Source of the DNA: Candidatus Hakubella thermalkaliphila
GTDB taxonomy: Bacteria; Actinomycetota; Humimicrobiia; Hakubellales; Hakubellaceae
DNA length: 39,269 bases
NCBI RefSeq assembly: GCF_013281975.1
Contig: NZ_BLRZ01000003.1
Location: forward strand, 1-39,269
Direction of reading: 5' to 3'
Numbering within the stretch: the stretch's first letter is position 1; each line of letters starts with the position of its first letter. Below the pieces are notes generated by a model. It was not told the DNA's origin. It saw only the letters and a list, made by a program, of their open reading frames with translations, and did not search any database. Of this stretch, positions 1 to 6,643 are shown piece by piece. A program made the position numbers and the translations under genes.

Positions 1-1110
1 GCCATCTGGGAACCTACTGGCTCACAGTTCTTGGTAAGTACTTCAGCCGGGGGCGAGGGCATCGATCTTCAGGTTTGCCACATTCTTTTCAACTATGACC
101 TCCCCTGGAATCCGATGGCTGTTGAACAGCGGATTGGTCGAATTCACAGGTACGGGCAGACCGACACCGCGCAAGTTTATAACCTTGTCGCTGAAGATAC
201 CGTTGAAGAACGTATCTACGGCTTGCTTGAAGAAAAGCTACTGGAAATCGCTCAGACCATTGGCAAAGTCGATCCTGTGACAGGACAGGTTGTAGAAGAT
301 GTTAGGTCAGAGATTCTGGGGTTCTTGGGAAGCTCGCCCAATTATCAGGATCTTTACAAGAAAGCTCTTGTAGACAAAGATTATCAAAGAACCGAGCGAG
401 AGATAATCGAGGCAATCGAGAAAGCTCACCAAGCCAGTGAAGCTCTTCGCCAGCTTGCGCAGGACCTTGAGTCGTTTAATTTCGGGCGATACCGAAACAT
501 GAAAGGGCCGTTTGCGCTTGATGATCTCAAGCTCTTCGTGAAAAGAGGAGTTCTCAGATTGGGAGGGGCATTCATACCTCAAGGAGATGTCATCTATATT
601 GAGACTCCGAAGGTCTTACATCAGTATCCGAATGTTTCGCCCCGGTATGAAAATGTGGTATTTGACCGCAAACTCGCCATGAGAAAACGAAGGGCCGACT
701 TGTTTGGCCTTGGTCATCCATTGGTAGATGCTCTTATAGAACATCTCAGAAGTCCACTCTTCTCCGGTGAGGTGAGTATTCATAAAGGAACGTCTGAAGC
801 TCATACAATTTCAGTCAGGTGCATGTTCGTGGTGAATCTTGAAGAAGGAGTAAGGAAAGTTTTCTATAAGACATTCTCTCTGGCAGATAATGGCCAACTG
901 GAGGAATTTCGACCAAGAACTGATGTTGAAGCGCTACTATCACTGAGGAATAGAACCGCGCAAATAGAGCATGATAAAACACTAGCTTTCCCGCAAGCTC
1001 TGAAGAATAGGATCTCTTCGATTATCACAGACGAGGAGGCTCGACTGAGAGCCAAGTTTGATAGAGTTCTTTCCGTAAATAGCCAGATAGTGGGGCTAAT
1101 GGCAAATTAA
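1..1110 (+). CDS. Snf2/RapA-type helicase, C-terminal part (5' end outside window)
   Basis: This is the C-terminal part of a superfamily 2 ATP-dependent DNA translocase. The frame is open from base 1, so the start and RecA-like domain 1 lie upstream of the window. The first 50 or so residues carry helicase motif V (GEGIDLQ) and motif VI (QRIGRIHRYGQ), where the arginines act as the ATP-sensing finger. These are followed by VEERIYGLLEEK, a feature of RapA/HepA-like Snf2 proteins. The remaining 290 or so residues are charged and mostly helical, with no recognisable nuclease or zinc motif. RapA-like helicases occur both as transcription recycling factors and in phage defence loci (for example DrmD of DISARM). 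The next genes, a small DNA-binding protein and a nuclease-like protein, favour a defence role, but that is inference. Helicase assignment is firm; the subfamily is tentative. Confidence 0.85.
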   Translation, partial: AIWEPTGSQFLVSTSAGGEGIDLQVCHILFNYDLPWNPMAVEQRIGRIHRYGQTDTAQVYNLVAEDTVEERIYGLLEEKLLEIAQTIGKVDPVTGQVVEDVRSEILGFLGSSPNYQDLYKKALVDKDYQRTEREIIEAIEKAHQASEALRQLAQDLESFNFGRYRNMKGPFALDDLKLFVKRGVLRLGGAFIPQGDVIYIETPKVLHQYPNVSPRYENVVFDRKLAMRKRRADLFGLGHPLVDALIEHLRSPLFSGEVSIHKGTSEAHTISVRCMFVVNLEEGVRKVFYKTFSLADNGQLEEFRPRTDVEALLSLRNRTAQIEHDKTLAFPQALKNRISSIITDEEARLRAKFDRVLSVNSQIVGLMAN

Positions 1111-1156
1111 AGGAGCAAACACTACTGTCTTCCATTCCTTCTTGGAGGTGATGGTC

Positions 1157-1339
1157 GTGAAGAGACAGGTATGCATAGGGTTATCAGAAGAGCTCAAGAA
1201 GAGAATTGAGATTAAGGCCAAGAGGTCTCATAGAAACTTTACCAATCAGGTAGAAGACTACCTGCAAATTGCCTTAATTGCAGAGGATAACCCTGATGTT
1301 CCCTTTGAGTTTATCAGGGACACATTAGTTTCGCCATGA
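1157..1339 (+). CDS. Ribbon-helix-helix (Arc/CopG-like) small DNA-binding protein
   Basis: A 60-residue protein with a short N-terminal strand (KRQVCIGL) followed by two amphipathic helices, the pattern of ribbon-helix-helix dimers that bind operators through an antiparallel strand pair. The NFTNQVEDYL stretch matches the second-helix region of Arc-type proteins. I chose the GTG at 1157 because GGAGG at 1144-1148 lies 8 nt upstream; the in-frame TTG at 1142 and ATG at 1151 are too close to that site. The stop overlaps the start of the next gene by 4 nt (ATGA), so the two are probably translationally coupled. It may autoregulate the pair as an antitoxin-like repressor. No specific family is claimed. 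Confidence 0.7.
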   Translation: MKRQVCIGLSEELKKRIEIKAKRSHRNFTNQVEDYLQIALIAEDNPDVPFEFIRDTLVSP

Positions 1340-1935
1340 ATGGATTATTTTCTGATGCTGGATTCATTTACCAAAGGAAGGTTACCTTATATCACATTCT
1401 CGAAGCAATTTTGAATCGCGACTTATCTGACTCTAAAATTGAAGTTACTTTAGCGATTCGGCCGGATTCAGACGAAACATACAGTCTTGATTTTCTAATA
1501 GTCTCGAATAAGCAGACTCAGAGGTTTTTTGAAGTAAAGGACCGAACACGTTTTTGCAGAAAAAGTGAAATTCGGCCAATACTTGCTAACTTTTACAACA
1601 CGTATCGAGGTCAAAACTTCAAAAATTGTGAGTTTACCTTAGTGCATTCTTGCCAAATAAAAGGTTTTTTAGAAAAAATTTATACTGATAAGAAAAAAGC
1701 GGTAGAAAGCATACTCGGAAATGTTAGTAACTTAGAAATTTTTTGTGATGTTTTTACACCAAAGCAGATTCTCAACGCCGTTGACATGAATTTAAAAAGG
1801 GGCGATCTTGATCTACGATCGATAGCTATGTGTGACGAGATACTTAAACAACTGTCTCTGAGGGAGTACGGCATTGCTGAAATAGTTTACCAGGCGCTAC
1901 TCACATGTTATGAAAATGTGGTACAAGAAATCTAA
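1336..1935 (+). CDS. Cap4/DUF4297-like PD-(D/E)XK nuclease domain protein
   Basis: A 199-residue protein. Near the N-terminus it has GFIYQRKV, comparable to the GF-x-YQ motif that opens the nuclease domain of Cap4 (DUF4297). About 45 residues later comes an acidic residue in a strand (SLDFLIV), followed by FFEVKDRT, which reads as the D...E-x-K catalytic core of PD-(D/E)XK nucleases. A further charged helix (KSEIRPILANFY) resembles the helix after the active site in that family. The SAVED sensor domain of classical Cap4 is absent, so this is a stand-alone nuclease domain or a divergent relative. It is coupled to the RHH gene by a 4-nt overlap and follows a helicase, which fits a defence or toxin role. 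The family call rests on motif spacing only; fold comparison would be needed to settle it. Confidence 0.5.
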   Translation: MNGLFSDAGFIYQRKVTLYHILEAILNRDLSDSKIEVTLAIRPDSDETYSLDFLIVSNKQTQRFFEVKDRTRFCRKSEIRPILANFYNTYRGQNFKNCEFTLVHSCQIKGFLEKIYTDKKKAVESILGNVSNLEIFCDVFTPKQILNAVDMNLKRGDLDLRSIAMCDEILKQLSLREYGIAEIVYQALLTCYENVVQEI

Positions 1936-2292
1936 CGAATTGAAAGCCAAAGCAGCATACACAGCAAACGCCACATTTCCACTTGGAGACTTGGTACAGG
2001 TAGAGCTCTACAGGCTAATTATATAGCTTACCATCATCCAGAAAAACTTGAGACCTTGATCGAGCAACTTGTTGATTTATGGATTGAGGGATCGTATATA
2101 GGCAATCCGAAATCTTTATTTGAGTCCTACAAAGGGATCGCTAACGCAGGATTGAAAAAAGCCACAAGAACTAGGTTTAAAAGCCTGTATAGTAAAATGA
2201 AAAATTTAAACCCCAGACTTGTGCAGGTTGACTGGAAAGAGGCCAAAGCTGAGAAAAAGGCTGAATTAGGAAGGCCTTTTGATCTAGATTGA
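1910..2292 (+). pseudogene. Frameshifted hypothetical ORF
   Basis: A natural-looking protein start in frame 2 (ATG 1910; contains KAKAAYTANATFPLGDLVQV) runs into a TAG at 2024-2026. The continuation in frame 1 (from about 2010: NYIAYHHPEKLETLIEQL, ending PFDLD at the TGA 2290-2292) also looks coding, being rich in charged and helical residues. Joining the two would need a -1 shift near 2005-2015 and would give about 125 residues. No slippery heptamer is evident there, so a mutation or a sequencing error is more likely than programmed frameshifting. The start overlaps the nuclease gene by 26 nt, suggesting one transcript. I do not recognise the family. Confidence 0.4.
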
Positions 2293-2429
2293 TGAAACCT
2301 GTTGCCTTATCCAAATTCGAAAGGAAGTAGAAGAAGCTCACAAAAAGGGTTCAAGAAAAGACCAAAGAAGAGGTAACACTTATCTTCAACAATCCAGATG
2401 GGAGAGCTCAAGAAGGGAGATCTTTCTGA

Positions 2430-3233
2430 TTAACGACCAGGTCTCCTACTACGAGGCATTTGAGGCGTTTCTGCTCCACCTCTTCCAGGCTGACTTTGTA
2501 ATCGCTCAGTTTCCGGTTCTGATTCTTCTACTTCTCGTTCTTGCTCTTGCGTTTGTGGTCTTCCTGGTGTAGTCAGTTTTTGCGTTCCCGGTGGAGTTGG
2601 AATGGGCTGTTCGATTTTCTCAGGAACCGGGATGGTAGGAATCGGCACTCCTTTTTTCCTCAAATCTTCCAACCGTTTTTCTACATCTCGCCGTTTGTCC
2701 TCTGTTTTTTTCAATATTTCTTCTCGTTTTTGACCAGAGATAGCTTTCAGCGCCTCCTCGTACCCCCGCATTCCTGCTTCTATTGCTCGTTGAATTGCTG
2801 GCTTTGCCTGTTCAGGCACACGCTCGTATACATCAGCTAATACTGCCTGATGTTTAAGAGTAGCCTCGGAAACCTTGGTTAACACCTCATCAGTATCAAG
2901 GCCCTTGCCCTTGGCTTCCTGGGCCTTGCTTAAAGCACTGTTCAATTGCTCTTGATACCTTGCCAAGGCTTTTTCGGCAACCTCTGGCTTGCCCTTTTCC
3001 AGCAAGGCCTTTGCTTCGCCCAGCCGCTTTTCAGCAAGGTTTACCAACCGCTCACATTTCGCAACATCGCCAAAGGTAAAGAGAGTGCCTACATCCTCAG
3101 CCCAGCTTTTCAGGAAATAAAATGGACTGTCTGGCAGCATTCCCGGATCGGGTAATGTGTCGGTTTGGGCATAGGCCCCTCCTGCAAAAAGCAACAAACT
3201 GAAGACAGAAACAATCAAAAGTTTTTTCAGCAT
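2430..3233 (-). CDS. DUF5667-type secreted helical protein with Pro/Glu-rich tail
   Basis: A 267-residue protein starting at ATG 3233 with a clear signal peptide (MLKKLLIVSVFSLLLFAGGAYA, cut after AYA). The mature part opens with LPDPGMLPDSPFYFLKSWAE, typical of DUF5667 proteins, and continues with about 150 residues of long amphipathic helices rich in Ala, Lys and Glu (KRLGEAKALLEKGKPEVAEK). The last 70 or so residues are low-complexity Pro, Thr, Glu and Arg. It is presumably exported; its function is unknown. The reading frame is open upstream to 3440 through a truncated toxin, but the signal peptide fixes the true start at 3233, with a weak AAGG 7-10 nt upstream. Confidence 0.75.
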   Translation of the reverse strand: MLKKLLIVSVFSLLLFAGGAYAQTDTLPDPGMLPDSPFYFLKSWAEDVGTLFTFGDVAKCERLVNLAEKRLGEAKALLEKGKPEVAEKALARYQEQLNSALSKAQEAKGKGLDTDEVLTKVSEATLKHQAVLADVYERVPEQAKPAIQRAIEAGMRGYEEALKAISGQKREEILKKTEDKRRDVEKRLEDLRKKGVPIPTIPVPEKIEQPIPTPPGTQKLTTPGRPQTQEQEREVEESEPETERLQSQPGRGGAETPQMPRSRRPGR

Positions 3234-3332
3234 AATTTTCGCCTTCTTGCAGAATCGCAAGGTTTCTACAATCTGGTGTAGCTTCACAATTTTACTCGAA
3301 CCTATTTTATCACAGACATTATAATCTTGTGA

Positions 3333-3440
3333 CTTACGAACACCTGCCGCGGCATAGTGAGAAGAATCCTTGGCCATGTAGTCCGCAGCTTCCTCGAGAT
3401 CGTTCCAAGCCACCTCAGTCCACGTTACCTGCCGAGCCAT
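3333..3440 (-). pseudogene. Truncated ParE/RelE-family toxin fragment
   Basis: The first 36 codons from 3440 (MARQVTWTEVAWNDLEEAAD and what follows) match the N-terminus of ParE/RelE-type toxins, where a strand is followed by the first long helix. Full toxins are about 90-100 residues. Here the similarity ends around AAAGVRK, and the frame then continues through unrelated sequence into the DUF5667 gene without a stop. The C-terminal strands carrying the catalytic or gyrase-contacting residues are gone, so it should be inactive. It overlaps the 3' end of the antitoxin gene by 16 nt, the normal arrangement for these pairs, which supports a decayed toxin-antitoxin locus. Confidence 0.65.
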
Positions 3441-3613
3441 TTGGACATTCTTCGCTCTACCTCTTCCTGACTGAGCAGGCGGCCTTCCTTGATATCTTTC
3501 AGTCCGCGTTCGATCTTCTCTTGCACGTAGATATGGTACTGGATGTCCTCGAATGACGAGTCATCTGGAATCTGGTCAAGTATCTTCCGAACTTCTTCTT
3601 TCGCTGTACTCAT
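3425..3613 (-). CDS. Probable type II antitoxin of a broken ParE-type pair
   Basis: A 62-residue protein beginning MSTAKEEVRKILDQIPDDSS with a DIQYHIYVQEKIERGLKDI helix and a C-terminal segment (LLSQEEVERRMSKWLGR) typical of antitoxins whose tail wraps the toxin. The ATG at 3613 follows GAGGTG with short spacing; an in-frame GTG 6 nt earlier is possible. It precedes and overlaps the truncated toxin. The gene is intact while its toxin is cut, so it may persist as an orphan antitoxin able to neutralise related toxins, or simply be decaying. Confidence 0.65.
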   Translation of the reverse strand: MSTAKEEVRKILDQIPDDSSFEDIQYHIYVQEKIERGLKDIKEGRLLSQEEVERRMSKWLGR

Positions 3614-3645
3614 GCTCACCTCTTGTTAAATGCATGGCGGCCTAT

Positions 3646-3822
3646 TTACCCAAAAGCAAGTTTTCGGCGTTCATCTGGATCGTCCGTCAGGTTGAGAAGG
3701 AGGCCGTCTAGAGTGGCCGGCTCAACTATCATCACAGAATCCCCTTTTCGCAACGGAATGAAGAAAAGAGCGAACCTTAGTGTCGATCTCGTATCTTGGA
3801 GCTGATTTTGTTTTAACCCTAC
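3646..3822 (-). pseudogene. Possible C-terminal gene fragment cut by a MITE-like element
   Basis: A 58-codon open frame on the minus strand ends at TAA 3646-3648. It reads plausibly as protein (RFALFFIPLRKGDSVMIVEP, then TLDGLLLNLTDDPDERRKLAFG), unlike the plus-strand frame over the same bases. It has no good start: the first Met is at 3732, and the upstream end runs into the terminal repeat of the element at 3813-3920. The simplest reading is the tail of a gene disrupted by that element. The family is not recognised; low certainty. Confidence 0.3.
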
Positions 3823-3920
3823 AGCGATACTTAAGAATCTTGGTTCAATATGTAGGGCAATTTCTTTAATTGAACCACAACATATTGTATGTATTCAGGT
3901 AAATGACGCTGTAGGGTTAA
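3813..3920. mobile_element. MITE-like element, family A (108 bp, 14-bp terminal inverted repeats)
   Basis: The ends are a perfect 14-bp inverted repeat, TTAACCCTACAGCG (3813-3826) and its complement (3907-3920). A second inverted repeat lies inside, GGTTCAAT (3842-3849) with ATTGAACC (3869-3876). No coding capacity. The right-hand 34 bases recur, about 30/34 identical, at 16067-16100. Size, terminal repeats and repetition fit a non-autonomous miniature inverted-repeat element. No clear target duplication was seen. Confidence 0.6.
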
Positions 3921-3964
3921 GATTAATTGGATAAAGAAGGGGCAAGAAAGGGCTTGACTATAAA

Positions 3965-4040
3965 TGGTGGGCCCACCAGGACTCGAACCTGGGACCCGCG
4001 CATTATGAGTGCGCTGCTCTGCCAACTGAGCTATGGGCCC
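3965..4040 (-). tRNA. tRNA with CAU anticodon (Ile2 or elongator Met)
   Basis: A 76-nt cloverleaf including an encoded CCA. The acceptor stem is GGGCCCA with TGGGCCC (4034-4040 with 3969-3975), discriminator A. The D arm is GCTC/GAGC, the anticodon arm GCGCA-CTCATAA-TGCGC, and the T arm CCAGG-TTCGAGT-CCTGG. The anticodon is CAU. C4-G69 and C5-G68 in the acceptor stem are known determinants for the lysidine-modifying enzyme TilS, which favours tRNA-Ile2, but elongator tRNA-Met also uses a CTCATAA loop. It is not an initiator: it has a paired 1-72. Confidence 0.93.
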
Positions 4041-4141
4041 ACTTCTAATATCAAAATGATAAAGAAAATATCCCCATTAGTCAATGCCGATATCTCAGCA
4101 AGCCCTTTACATCATAGATATTTAAAGATATAATTACACAT

Positions 4142-4876
4142 ATGAGTATAGGCCTAAGAGATAAAGACGATAAAAAGGCGAAGAAATCACTCACATTCTC
4201 CATAAAAAACTGGCCGGAGGATGAGCGTCCCCGGGAGAGACTGATTAAGTATGGTCCCGAGAGCCTCTCCGACGCTCACTTATTAGGTATCCTTCTACGG
4301 ACGGGACACGGTAAGGATGGAAAGAATGCTGTAGATCTGGGGAGAGAAATTCTCAGCCGTTTCGGAAACCTTTCCTCCCTTGATGCTGCTGCCGTAACAG
4401 AGATTTGCCAGATCAGTGGTGTGGGTCTGGCCAAGGCCGCCCAGATAAAAGCATCCATTGAGCTGGGTAAACGAGTGGTTTCTGTGCACAATGGGGGACT
4501 GCCCAGGTTCAAATGCTGTGATGATGTGGCCAGCTACTATCTGCCGGTCATGCACAACCTGAAAAGAGAGCAATTCAGGTGTGTGCTCTTGGACGGCAAA
4601 AACAGGGTCATAAAAGAGACCAAGGTTTCGGAAGGAAGCCTCACTACGTCGGTCGTTCATCCCCGTGAGGTTTTTATCCAGGCCATCCGAGAGTCAGCAG
4701 TATCGGTTATTTTGGTTCACAATCACCCCAGCGGGGACCCCTCTCCCAGCCAGGAAGACTTGAAGATAACTGAAAGACTGGCGAGAGCCGGAGATATTAT
4801 CGGCATCAAAGTGCTGGATCACATAATCATTGGAGACAAAAGATTTTTCAGCTTTGCTCAGGAAAATGTATTGTAG
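4142..4876 (+). CDS. radC: RadC family JAB/MPN-domain protein
   Basis: A 244-residue protein of normal RadC length. The N-terminal third has a helix-hairpin-helix-like region (ICQISGVGLAKAAQIKASIE, around 88-107). The C-terminal half is the JAB/MPN metalloprotease-like fold, with HNHPSG at 193-198 and PSQED at 202-206 giving the JAMM zinc ligands (His, His, Asp). Despite the name, RadC is not shown to be a recombination repair protein; the family is widespread and its biochemical role is unresolved. The ATG at 4142 has only a weak upstream purine stretch. Its last codons overlap a small ORF that may be co-transcribed. Confidence 0.9.
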   Translation: MSIGLRDKDDKKAKKSLTFSIKNWPEDERPRERLIKYGPESLSDAHLLGILLRTGHGKDGKNAVDLGREILSRFGNLSSLDAAAVTEICQISGVGLAKAAQIKASIELGKRVVSVHNGGLPRFKCCDDVASYYLPVMHNLKREQFRCVLLDGKNRVIKETKVSEGSLTTSVVHPREVFIQAIRESAVSVILVHNHPSGDPSPSQEDLKITERLARAGDIIGIKVLDHIIIGDKRFFSFAQENVL

Positions 4877-5033
4877 AAGAACTACAATACCCTGCAAGAA
4901 AGATCTTCTGGCCATACTGCGCAGGGGGGAAAGAGGGCCGGTCTACGTTTACGATAACCACCGCCTTCTGTTAGAATTGGCTTATCGGAAAAGCAGCATT
5001 AAGATTCTAATACAGAAAGGCAGATCCACATGA
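4866..5033 (+). CDS. Small hypothetical protein, coupled to the next gene
   Basis: A 55-residue basic ORF starting at ATG 4866 inside the end of radC and ending with an ATGA overlap (5030-5033) on the next gene. Its C-terminal part (GPVYVYDNHRLLLELAYRKS) looks protein-like. The overlaps on both sides suggest translational coupling in a short operon. No family recognised; it could also be a chance ORF. Confidence 0.4.
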   Translation: MYCRRTTIPCKKDLLAILRRGERGPVYVYDNHRLLLELAYRKSSIKILIQKGRST

Positions 5034-5506
5034 GAATCTTACTTTCCATTTTGTGTATCATCACTGCCCTTGTCTATATCGCTATCTACTCCTTCTTTGA
5101 GCCTATGTTAAGGCTTCTGGAGAACGTTCAGCTTTCTGATTTTTCCTTCTTTGTGCTCAGAGCATCCTTTCTGGTAGCAGCAGGGTTCTGCATCGGCACT
5201 CTGGGCAAGCTTATGTTCAGATGGGAAGGAATGAGAACCAGCTTCAATGCCAGAACTTTCCTGATTATGGGCTTGATTCCGCTGATACTTCTGATTTTTT
5301 CCCACGGAACCTTGATGCAATATCTGGTGAACCTGTTCTTTAGAAACAGCAGGGAGATATCGGAATTGCTTTTCTATCTTTTCTCTCAGCAAGCTATTTG
5401 GGCACTATGGGTAGGATTCTCCCTGGGGTGCTCCACGGAGACCAGACCTGTTTCTGTACAACCTCCTCACATAAATAGCTTTGGCAATGGCGTCGTCGAT
5501 TCCTAA
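5030..5506 (+). CDS. Small integral membrane protein, unknown function
   Basis: A 158-residue hydrophobic protein with about four transmembrane segments: residues 2-20 (LLSILCIITALVYIAIYSFF), 40-60 (FFVLRASFLVAAGFCIGTLG), 77-95 (LIMGLIPLILLIFSHGTL) and a C-terminal segment including ALWVGFSLG. No catalytic motif. It overlaps the preceding small ORF by 4 nt and is convergent with fbpC, whose stop is 40 nt away. No family recognised. Confidence 0.6.
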   Translation: MRILLSILCIITALVYIAIYSFFEPMLRLLENVQLSDFSFFVLRASFLVAAGFCIGTLGKLMFRWEGMRTSFNARTFLIMGLIPLILLIFSHGTLMQYLVNLFFRNSREISELLFYLFSQQAIWALWVGFSLGCSTETRPVSVQPPHINSFGNGVVDS

Positions 5507-5546
5507 ATAGGTTTCATCTTTCGTGGGTGCCGCTCCGCCTGGGCAA

Positions 5547-6629
5547 TTACTTTCGAAAAACTACAATATGCTTAGTGTCTACTTTAATCTTTACCCTGCT
5601 GCCTACAGGAATGATTTTTGTGGATGGTTTTATGGAATGGATAGCCTTTCCATCAGGAAGCAGCAATTTATACAGAATCTGAGCCCCCAAAAACTGCGCC
5701 TCTATTACGACGGTGTTTCCGCCTGGCTCTACGGTAAAATCTACGTCATCAGTCCTGATCATTAATTCCACATCTCTGACTTCATCGGGTATATCACCAT
5801 TAAGCGGAAACATCCCCAAATCACAGATAACCAGGGACCCTTCAATCCATCCATGAACGAAGTCAGCCTTACCCACAAAATCAGCCACAAATCGGCTGCG
5901 TGGTTTGTGGTATATCTCATCAGGGGTCCCCACCTGCTCAAGTTTTCCATTATTTAACACACCAACCCTATCAGAAAGCGAAAGGGCTTCCTCCTGCTCG
6001 TGAGTTACAAGTATGGTTGTTGTACCTTTCTCTTTAAGTATCCACTTTGTTTCATGGCGTAACTCATCTCTCAGATCTGCATCCAGGCTAGAAAATGGTT
6101 CATCTAAAAGCATCACCTTTGGTGAGGGAGCAAGGGATCTGGCCAGGGTAATTCTCTGCCGTTCTCCTCCGGATAATTCATGAGGATATTTGTGTGCCAT
6201 ATGGGGAAGCCCTACCATTTCCAGTAACTCCATTACCTTTTGTTTAAGCTCCTTCGGACTACATCCTTTTAATCCAAAGGCGATGTTCTTAAAGACGGTC
6301 AGGTGAGGAAATAAAGCGTAGTCCTGAAAGACAATGCCAACGCCTCTCTTTTCCGGAGGAACCCACACACCCTCTCCGACCACAACCTCATTACCAATAG
6401 TAATAGCACCTTCATCAGGTCTATCGAGTCCCCCAATAAGTCTTAGTGTTGTAGTTTTGCCACATCCTGAAGGTCCCAGTAAAGAGAAAAACTCTCCTTT
6501 TTCCACAACCAGGGTCAAGCCCGAGACAGCCTTTACCTTATCGAAAGACTTAGAAACATTATCCAATAAAACATGGGATGACCATGCTTTTCTGGCGCAC
6601 ACATTGTCTCTATTTAGTTTAAATGCCAT
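5547..6629 (-). CDS. fbpC: Ferric iron ABC transporter ATP-binding protein
   Basis: A 360-residue ATPase of the FbpC/PotA type that energises the FbpB permease. Walker A GPSGCGKT is at 52-59, the Q-loop FQDYALFP near 101-108, signature LSGGERQ at 152-158, Walker B VMLLDEP at 172-178 and the switch His in LVTHEQEEA. The C-terminal 110 residues match the TOBE-type regulatory domain of this subfamily. The start at ATG 6629 follows AGGAAG by 6-7 nt. It lies 14 nt after the permease stop in the order fbpA-fbpB-fbpC. The substrate is inferred from the neighbouring binding protein. Confidence 0.9.
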   Translation of the reverse strand: MAFKLNRDNVCARKAWSSHVLLDNVSKSFDKVKAVSGLTLVVEKGEFFSLLGPSGCGKTTTLRLIGGLDRPDEGAITIGNEVVVGEGVWVPPEKRGVGIVFQDYALFPHLTVFKNIAFGLKGCSPKELKQKVMELLEMVGLPHMAHKYPHELSGGERQRITLARSLAPSPKVMLLDEPFSSLDADLRDELRHETKWILKEKGTTTILVTHEQEEALSLSDRVGVLNNGKLEQVGTPDEIYHKPRSRFVADFVGKADFVHGWIEGSLVICDLGMFPLNGDIPDEVRDVELMIRTDDVDFTVEPGGNTVVIEAQFLGAQILYKLLLPDGKAIHSIKPSTKIIPVGSRVKIKVDTKHIVVFRK

Positions 6630-6643
6630 TGTTAGCTTCCTGG

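Noticed and set aside
2292-2430. ATG at 2292 and a following protein-like stretch (VQEKTKEEVTLIFNNPDGRA)
   Set aside because: Stopped by TAG after 12 codons and then a second stop; possibly a decayed gene end, but too little to annotate.
2430-3440. A genuine 336-residue toxin-secreted protein fusion
   Set aside because: The internal signal peptide at residue 70 and the toxin truncation show two unrelated parts that happen to be in frame.
3623-3805. 60-codon plus-strand ORF
   Set aside because: Arg/Ser-rich with no motif; the minus strand over the same bases reads more like protein.
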